Source: Diabrotica undecimpunctata
Taxonomy: Eukaryota > Arthropoda > Insecta > Coleoptera > Chrysomelidae
DNA: 64,000 bases
Assembly (NCBI RefSeq): GCF_040954645.1
Contig: NC_092806.1
Coordinates: 73,162,141 to 73,226,140, forward strand
Direction of reading: 5' to 3'
Within the stretch, counting starts at the first letter, position 1, and each line of letters opens with the position of its first letter. The notes under the pieces are model-generated. The model was not told where the DNA came from. It was given only the letters and a program-made list of their open reading frames with translations, and did not search any database. Position numbers and translations under genes: made by a program. Shown piece by piece: positions 57,340-64,000 of this stretch.

Positions 57340-57507
57340 ATGTCTCTTCTACTAATTTTGGGGTTGGTTTTATTTGTTAACGGAAATAATGGATTGTTCG
57401 GTAATGTTAAAGAAGCATTAGACAATGTCTTAAATTTTGTTAATCAAAGGTTGGATCAATTTGGATTTGATGGTTATTTTGGAATAGTCTTAGCTCAAAG
57501 TAAGTAG
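57340..57507 (+). CDS. Small secreted-protein frame or first exon (55 aa)
   Basis: ATG at 57340, hydrophobic MSLLLILGLVLFVNG (signal peptide, cleavage likely after residue 15), then an amphipathic mature part with Asn, Phe and Gly: NNGLFGNVKEALDNVLNFVN, QRLDQFGFDGYFGIVLAQ. The frame ends in TAG at 57505-57507, but CAAA|GTAAGT at 57499/57500 is a strong donor, so this may be exon 1 of a spliced gene. No downstream exon was identified. No Cys residues, so not a typical defensin-like fold. Function unknown. Confidence 0.45.
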   Translation: MSLLLILGLVLFVNGNNGLFGNVKEALDNVLNFVNQRLDQFGFDGYFGIVLAQSK

Positions 57508-57736
57508 GAAAATTTATTTAGTTGGAAAATATCAAATTATTTTGTTTTATTACTATTATCCCGATACATACCGCGAGCTGGAATAAGTGTCACCCCCTAC
57601 TATTAATTTATTTATTTTTAACACATCAGCAAAACGTTTGGACTGATCGATTTTTGAAATATTCATAGTATGCTAAAACTCTCGAACTTTGTTAGCATGA
57701 CGCTTCTTCAGATGACAATTACAACTTCGTTTTTTT
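57508..57736. other. No gene seen
   Basis: AT-rich sequence, no assigned content. Confidence 0.35.
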
Positions 57737-57900
57737 TTAAGAAATAGGTATCTCGGAAATTATTTTCTTGTGTCATTTTAATATTATTTTCTATCTTTAG
57801 GAAATTAATCGCAATTTCAGTTGTTGAAAATACGTTAATTTTGGCCTTTCCATTTCCACTTCGAAAATCGTTTTCCAAATACAATTTATTTTGTTGTATT
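57737..57900 (+). repeat. Diverged copy of the 14.4-kb foldback arm
   Basis: Contains AATACGTTAATTTTGGCC and CATTTCCACTTCGAAAATCG, related to the arm at 14378-14486. Confidence 0.45.
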
Positions 57901-58050
57901 ACGTAGTTGGTAATACAAAAAAATCTAAATTAATTTTGATTTTGTTTTTATATTACCAAGTAAAAAAACAAAATAAAAGATAATAATACAGAAAGTAAAT
58001 CATGTGACATCATGTAAATTATATTGAAATACTGATTCCAAAAATGTATT

Positions 58051-58440
58051 ATCATCATCATCATCCAGCTTCTCGCGTCCACTGCTGGACATACGCCTCC
58101 AGGAAATTAAATTTTATTATAAGTTGCATTCAGTTATGCTCCGTATGTCGTTTGTCCATTGCGTCGGTGACCTTCCTCGGCTTCTATTATATTCAAGGGG
58201 TCTCCACTCCAATAATCTCTTAGTCCATCTATCATCGCTGAACCGTGCTACATGTCCTGCTAATCTTCATGTTAGCCTTGATATTTTTTCTATGAATTCT
58301 TCTATTCCCGTTTTTCTGCGATTCTCTTCGTTTTTGACGCGGCTAATTTTCTGTCGATATTTATGCCGGTCTTGAACCAATTGAGTTTTTTGTGACATTG
58401 TGTCTCCTTGTCTAACACCTCTCTCTCTAATTGTAACTAG
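58051..58440 (-). mobile_element. LINE 3'-terminal fragment with (ATC)n tail
   Basis: On minus: LAGHVARFSDDRWTKRLLEW, RPLEYNRSRGRSPTQWTND and a final AYVQQWTREAG, with the tail at 58051-58066. Same 3' end type as at 23.5 and 55.4 kb. Confidence 0.75.
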
Positions 58441-58492
58441 TTATTTTTTTTTTCATGGAGTTGCACATTTGTTGTTTATTTTTTATATACAG

Positions 58493-59146
58493 TCCATCTA
58501 ATTTACTTACCGTTGCCCGTCATTATTATTGACAGAGATCGAAGTTGACATAGTTGCCAAAGTATAAAAAAATCCTGAATCCATTTTAAATCAAATAGGT
58601 CACATAATTATTGCAAAAGTGGATTATACAACAAAACAAATTAATATTTAATGTAAATAAATAGAAACAAAACAAGAGTTAAAAAATAATCCTGTTAAAA
58701 ACAATTTGAGCCGCTTGTATGCGTCGTATAAAGATGTAAAATGGAATACATAGATATTTATTTTATTTTATGTAAAATGTAAAATAAAAAGTATCAACAC
58801 CGCAACTGTCAAATAAGTGTAACAAATTTGTGCCAAAATATCACCTTCGTTCGATTACAGTTACAATGTGTTCCGAACAAATGTTCTTCATAAAAACGCT
58901 TTATAATTTATACAAATTAAATGAAACATATTATTGTGTATTTCTTTAAGTTAACATTAATAGAAATCTTTAAATATTATTTCTACGCGTATATAATAAA
59001 ATATGTCTAGTGGCTGTAATGTCAGTGTACTCGGCAAAGTGATCCTAAAAAAGAACACACCTACCGCCTAAATATTTCGTGTTGGTATCATGTGATCTCA
59101 CGAGCTATGACGCGGATGACGTGCAACGGTATGTAAATTAGATGAA
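58493..59146. mobile_element. ~655-bp MITE, copy B (opposite orientation)
   Basis: Ends TCCATCTAATTTACTTACCG and GGTATGTAAATTAGATGAA. The interior is the reverse complement of copy A, e.g. CCTACCGCCTAAATATTTCG against CGAAATATTTAGGCGGTAGG, with an extra AT-rich stretch near 58745-58790. Confidence 0.85.
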
Positions 59147-59179
59147 GTGTATGTTATAAATTAAGCGGGTGTATATGTA

Positions 59180-59700
59180 ATCCTCACCATACTGGATTAG
59201 AGCCCGGCTTATTCCGTTTGATTGTATCGTCTAAACCTGAGCGAAAACTGGCTTGTTCTATTGGTTGATGTAAGTCTAGTTTATTTTCTAATCTAGAGGT
59301 GTCTATTTTTGTAAAAATATTATTCAAATGGGAGGGGAGGCTTATAAGTCTATAGTTTTCGATCTCCATAGATTTTCCTTTTTTATAGAATAATGCCATT
59401 AACGTTGTTCTAATCGATTGGAATTATGCTGTCATATAGACCTAAGTTGAATATGCTCTGAATTTTTTCGAGGAGAATTTCTCCGAATTTAATAGCTTAT
59501 AATACCATACCAGGTACTTTTTCAGTTTTGATCTTTTTGAGCGCATGTTTCTGAATCCTGGTTAACCACTCTTCTTCCATTGTATATCTCTTCGGGTGTG
59601 CTTTGCATCTTTTTTGGCTTTTATCAAGTTCTCGGTAGAACTCTTGTAAGGATTTCATTTCTTCTATTTATTATATATTATTTCACCTTCTTTTGTTGTT
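59180..59700 (-). mobile_element. LINE RT fragment
   Basis: On minus: EEEWLTRIQKHALKKIKTEK, then ALFYKKGKSMEIENYRLISL, LDLHQPIEQASFRSG, typical of motifs 0-2 of an insect RT. Multiple stops. Confidence 0.6.
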
Positions 59701-60049
59701 TTTTTGTCATGTTTTTTCTTCTTCTTTCTTGGCTCTACGACTTTAAGTAAGTTTTTACTATTTTCTATTTTCTTTCACTCTTACCGGCCTTGTGCAGCAA
59801 TCAACCAATCACATTGTTGCACCCTTATCTTACGTGGGTCACATGTTACTGCATCTTTCATCTTTTTCTTGGGCGACCTACTGACCTTCTGCGAGCCTTT
59901 CTCAGACGATTGTACTTAGTAGTCTTTCATAATTCGATCTCAGTACATGTCTTGCCATCTTAACCAATTTACCCTAATATATCGTACTATGTTTTCTTCT
60001 TCTTCTTCTTCTCCATAGAGTGCTTGGAGTTCCTGGTTATGTCTTCCTC

Positions 60050-61650
60050 TCCACTCCCCTGTATCTCATCTCTACAAGGTAAATAATTTTATTGTTTCAC
60101 GCTGGTTCGTAACGTCGTTACGGAATAATACGCTCTATTTCCTGCCATAATTCTATAGCTAAAACATATTTTTCATAACTATTTTCGGCTGTTATCACTG
60201 CTCCCAAGTATTTGAATTCTTTTACAACTTCGAAATTGTAGTCATTTATCGGAATGTTTTTTCTAAGTATTGGATTTTTGGTAACTACCAAGTACTTGAT
60301 TTTATCTTGTACCGTTGACCTGAAGGCCTATTTCGCTGGCCCCGCTTTCAAAAGGGTAAAACCTTCTTTCGAATCTCTGGTGAATTGTGCCATTGTGTCG
60401 ACATCGTCAGCAATAGCTAACAGTACCTTCACTCCCTGGGTAGCGAAGCCAATTGTTAATTCTGGATGTGCTTTCCTAAAGGCGTCTTCTACAGTGAAGT
60501 TGAAGAACGAGGGGGGAAATGGATCGCCTTACCTTAGACCTGTTTCTATTTGAAACTCATCTGATGTACTGCTGCCTGAAACTGTTTTCTGAAATTGGGC
60601 GCAAGATAAAGATCTGGTGTATTGTTGACCTTCCCGGTCGAAAGCCACACTGGTAATCACCTATTATTTCTTCTGCGTATGGAGTTAATCTTCTCAGTAG
60701 AATAATGGGTTGTATGAATTAATGATATTTGCCTATAGTTCTTACATATATGTTCATCTCCGTTTCCTTAACGGGTACTATGTGGCTTTCATATCATTCT
60801 ATCGACATTTCTTCTCTTTGCTGTATTTCGTTTATAAGATGACGTATTTGTACATGAAGTTATTTTCCCCCTTTCTTAATCAGTTCCGAATGGATGCCCT
60901 CTGGGCCCTAGGCTTTGTTATTTCGTAGTACCAGTAGCGCTTCGTTTATTTCCTCAAGCACTGGTAACGCTATTTAAGGTTCTGCTAAATGGTACTGTTT
61001 TTGTTTGTATGTTGCTGTTGATTCGTCAGTATTTAACAATTGTTTGAAATACTCCCTCCATTGTCGGCTTGTGCCTGTATTTTCCATAAGAAGTTGTCCT
61101 CTATCATCTTTTATCATCTTCATCATAAACTGTTTACCTAATTGCCCTTTAGTGTTTTAATTTCCTTATAAAACTGTCTAGACTAACTAGCTCGGTGGTT
61201 GCTCTAAAGTTGCTTTATCAAATTTTCTAGGTATTGTTTTTTCTTCCTTCTCAACACTTGTCTCGTTTTTGTTCTAATTCTATGGTAAGCTTCTCTATTC
61301 TCATCTCTTGGTCTTGTTAGTACCTCCATCCTGTTGTTGACTTTTAGCTTTCAATTTTGTTCATGTTCCTAGACGCACCACTTTTTTTTCTCGTTTTTCG
61401 TTTTTTCTCTATGCATTCTGTTGCTGCCGTTTCTATGGTTGCTTTTATTTATATTTTCTATTTCTGGTTTAATGCCAGCTCTACATTTTATGCTTTGCAA
61501 CTTTATAATTTCTTCTATGTCGCTGTTTAGCTTCCTTCTCAGAACTTTCATGGGTTTATTTAGACCGATTATTTGTTGTATCTGCTCTTTATTGTAGTGT
61601 CTAATGTCATTTAGGATACTTCTGTAGATCTTTGTTTATAGAACTTATTT
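60050..61650 (-). mobile_element. LINE endonuclease-RT fragment, heavily decayed
   Basis: On minus: KVLRRKLNSDIEEIIKLQSI near 61540, then RT pieces FQIETGLR-stop-GDPFPPSFFNF (60540), LLAIADDVDTMAQF (60410, ADD box) and VVKEFKYLGAVITAENSYE (60220). Stops and frameshifts throughout. Confidence 0.65.
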
Positions 61651-61959
61651 CTTGAGGTGCTAGGTTGCTGCGATTCAACTCTCTTCGAAGTTCCATTAAT
61701 GCTTTGGTATGGAGCGGGTTTTATTCTCTTTGTCCCGCTTTGGGCAGTGTTTGTTCGTTGCCTTTATTAGTGTTAATAAAGTCAACAAATAAAAGCTTGA
61801 AATGTTTCTGTTATTGTCTTGTTTATCTTGTTAATGTCAGTTGTCTCTGTATTTTGTAGTGTTTCATTTACAGTTTTTTCGAACTTCTGTGAGATCTGGA
61901 TCTTGCCGGTTTTCCTTTTCCTTTACCGCTCGTTATCTTTTCTTCTTGATGTTTATACC

Positions 61960-62330
61960 TACTAAAGTTCTTACCATCTTATGATAGCTAACGATAGATA
62001 CTTGTGTACTGTGTCTTTGCTGTTAATCGATCTTTTGCGGGCGATGATAAAGTCTATTTCATTTTTTGTTTTGCTGTCCGGTCTTATCCAAATCCAACTT
62101 TAATTCGGTTTGTCGTAAAAGAAGCTGTTCATTTACATCTGAGTAAATTTGTTGTTGTAACCATAGCTGTAACCCAGTTTAACAATACCTGGGGTGATTG
62201 CGGGGTGGATTGAGTAGCTCTGCGGTTAACAGAGCCGGTCCCAAGCCTGGATAAAATATGGAGGGTGATTAGCAAGGTTAGCAACCTAACAATCGTAAAA
62301 ACAAATACTGCACAAAGAAACAATGTAGTT
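61960..62330 (-). mobile_element. LINE 5' UTR/endonuclease remnant
   Basis: Contains, on minus, GCTTGGGACCGGCTCTGTTA and a frame with TAMVTTTNLLRCKWTASFTT, similar to LINE 5' ends I associate with RTE-like elements. Weak. Confidence 0.35.
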
Positions 62331-62577
62331 TATAATTAAACAACGAAATTATTGATTGAAGATACAAACAAATTGCAAGAAAAAACTAATGGTAAATACT
62401 CAAACATAAACAAATTGCAGAGTAAACTGATTTTTTCCATTTTTTCACGGTTTTTGCTTAGAATTTTAAAGAACCGCTTCGATTGACATGAAATTTGCAA
62501 TGCGGTAGAAACAAGACAAAGAAAAAAAATCTTATTAAAAAAATCTTTTATAAAAGGAAAAAAAGGGCCCTTTCGGG

Positions 62578-62627
62578 TTACATCACAAAAAGTTTTCGGA
62601 ATGTATATTCCATCATCAGTGTCCAAT
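62578..62627 (-). ncRNA. Hammerhead-like motif
   Basis: On minus: GGACA, CTGATGA, a perfect stem II (GGAAT/ATTCC, loop ATAC), GAAA, ACTTTTTGTG. TGT can pair with ACA of stem I. Stem III is imperfect (ACTTTT where a palindromic ACGT would fit), so this copy may be mutated. Confidence 0.48.
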
Positions 62628-62825
62628 ATCAAATCTTTAGAATTCATATCCGAAATTGGACAGTATAATTTTATCACCCAGTAGACCGAATGAATCTATT
62701 TGTTATTAAATACACACACGTAGTTAATTAGGTTACATACACATTTGGTCAATTATCAATAATATAATTTGGACATCAGTCAAAAGTGCTGACAAAGTTA
62801 AACTATTTACATAAATTAAATACAC

Positions 62826-63035
62826 ATGTCACGCGAGGTCCGCGAAAATATTGACCCAATTAAAGTTTATATAAAACTAAGATCTCTTGCCTAGAGAGGC
62901 ATTCAATCAATATTCACTCAACGAACTTGATAGTCTTCAACGATCAACTTCATCAGTCTCTACTCAAAGTAATCCCGGGTCTACACCCATAGTGTACGTC
63001 TCTACAATAAACTCTGCTACTATTATTTGGTGTTT
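62826..63035 (+). mobile_element. Possible LTR (retrovirus-like element)
   Basis: Starts TGTCACGCGAGG, with TATATAAAA at about 62864, AATAAA at about 63006 and TTTGGTGTTTCC (a primer-site-like start) just after about 63025. No second LTR, gag or pol is visible in the window. Confidence 0.28.
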
Positions 63036-63194
63036 CCATTACAACTGAACGAACATCTTCACTGAGCCAACGAAGGGGATTTGTTCATGGTCCTATCGAG
63101 AAACAGAATACTTCAAGGAAGTTTGAGAGAGCCTATACAGTCCACGCCAGCAACACCCTCAGTAGCAGAGAGAGACCACTAGACCCGGGAGAAC

Positions 63195-63537
63195 GAGAGC
63201 CATACCAAAGCCGAGAGCCACACTAGAGCCGAGAGCAGTACCAAAGCCGAGAGCCACACTAGAGCCGAGAGCAGTACCAAAGCCGAGAGCCAAACTAGAG
63301 CCGAGAGCAGTACCAAAGCCGAGAGCCACACTAGAGCCGAGAGCAGTACCAAAGCCGAGAGCCACACTAGAGCCGAGAGCAGTACCAAAGCCGAGAGCCA
63401 CACTAGAGCCGAGAGCAGTACCAAAGCCGAGAGCCATACTAGAGCCGAGGCAGTACCAAAGCCGAGAGCAGTACCAAAGCCGAGAGCCATACTAGTGCTG
63501 AGAGCAGTACCAAAGCCGAGAGCCATACTAGAGCCGC
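63195..63537. repeat. 36-bp-period minisatellite built of two 18-bp halves
   Basis: About nine copies alternating AGCCGAGAGCAGTACCAA with AGCCGAGAGCCACACTAG. Two minus-strand frames stay open through it because the period is a multiple of three (repeats of GFGTALGSSVAL or of a Leu/Val/Trp-rich 12-mer). These are probably by-products of the repeat. Confidence 0.93.
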
Positions 63538-63947
63538 AGAGCAGCCAAAGGACAGGACCGATTGCAGAACCCACCAGAAGCGAGGGATCCTCAACGTCTA
63601 AGAACACAAAAAACCGTAAGTTTTTGAATAATTACAAAATCTTCCAACTTTTACAATCTTACAATTTAACAAGTTTTTTTTATTACAATTTAACAATTTA
63701 GAACAACAATCTCCACTCTATCAATCGTATAATAATGTACTTTAGAATGTATACCATTTAAATAATACAGAGAATTGATAAAACAAAAAATAAACGTCAT
63801 TCACAACTATAACTTACTAAACAGTAATTTTGTATGACAATTTGAAAAAAGAAACGTTCATACATATAGCTTGCTTTTAATTCAATTAAATACTTTATTT
63901 CGAAAAATTAAAATAATTACGTAGCAAATAATTTCATTTATTTTGAT

Positions 63948-63950
<3 letters not shown>
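63538..63950. other. No gene seen
   Basis: AT-rich sequence after the minisatellite. Confidence 0.4.

Positions 63951-64000
<50 letters not shown>
63951..64000. repeat. (TA)n microsatellite at the right edge
   Basis: At least 25 TA units, cut by the window end. Confidence 0.95.

Noticed and set aside
57640..57720. CTGAAGAAGCG on minus, hammerhead-like start
   Set aside because: No GAAA box after a plausible stem II.
62935..62985. CTGATGAAG on minus followed by GTTGAAGAC
   Set aside because: The second core box reads GAAG rather than GAAA and stem II does not pair well.
63195..63537. CRISPR-like array
   Set aside because: The repeats are continuous with no unique spacers, and the context is eukaryotic.

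Overview
The window looks like a piece of an AT-rich insect nuclear genome, plausibly a beetle. It has GT-AG introns, long (TA)n arrays and a dense, layered load of decayed transposable elements: LINEs of several clades, Penelope-like elements, Tc1/mariner, pogo, piggyBac and hAT relics, MITEs and one tRNA-derived SINE. Nothing bacterial is present (no operons, CRISPR or rRNA). Species and clade names are inferences from motifs read by eye.

Layout. 1-19 kb is almost all repeats: a hAT relic, an RNase H-bearing LINE (2.7-6.2 kb), LINE tails, a piggyBac tail, two Tc1-like transposase relics, a Penelope-like element with inverted terminal repeats (11.7-13.6 kb), a 218-bp palindrome, an R2-like LINE fragment, and a nearly perfect 1.455-kb palindrome (17.2-18.7 kb). 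19-31.5 kb holds three exon-like segments on + (19030-19236, 30244-30495, 31367-31472) whose phases fit one gene, with LINE and mariner debris between the first two. 32.2-48.2 kb is the clearest host gene: an eight-exon, 407-aa, Gln-rich protein with two double-stranded-RNA-binding domains on -. Its introns carry a SINE, a Tc1 element with TA target duplication, a pogo/Tigger element and small foldbacks. 48.6-59.1 kb has two copies of a ~660-bp MITE in opposite orientation, a MADF-BESS gene with a one-base homopolymer frameshift, a DUF7869-like transposon protein relic, two tiny palindromic insertions with perfect 7-bp target duplications, a LINE with a nested LINE tail, and a 55-codon reading frame with a signal peptide. 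59-64 kb is decayed LINE sequence, a hammerhead-like motif, a possible LTR and a 36-bp-period minisatellite.

The most notable theme is hammerhead-ribozyme-like cores in at least three well-formed and two weaker sequence families (11.8, 13.5, 13.9, 17.4, 18.6, 19.5, 19.9 and 62.6 kb). Most sit in inverted repeats of Penelope-like or foldback elements. In the three best families stem III is a very short palindrome just before the expected cleavage site, a layout that would suit action as dimers. Penelope-like elements are known to carry hammerheads; the density and the range of families inside foldbacks here deserve a check. The second theme is a minimal 38-59-bp palindromic mobile unit with 7-bp duplications.
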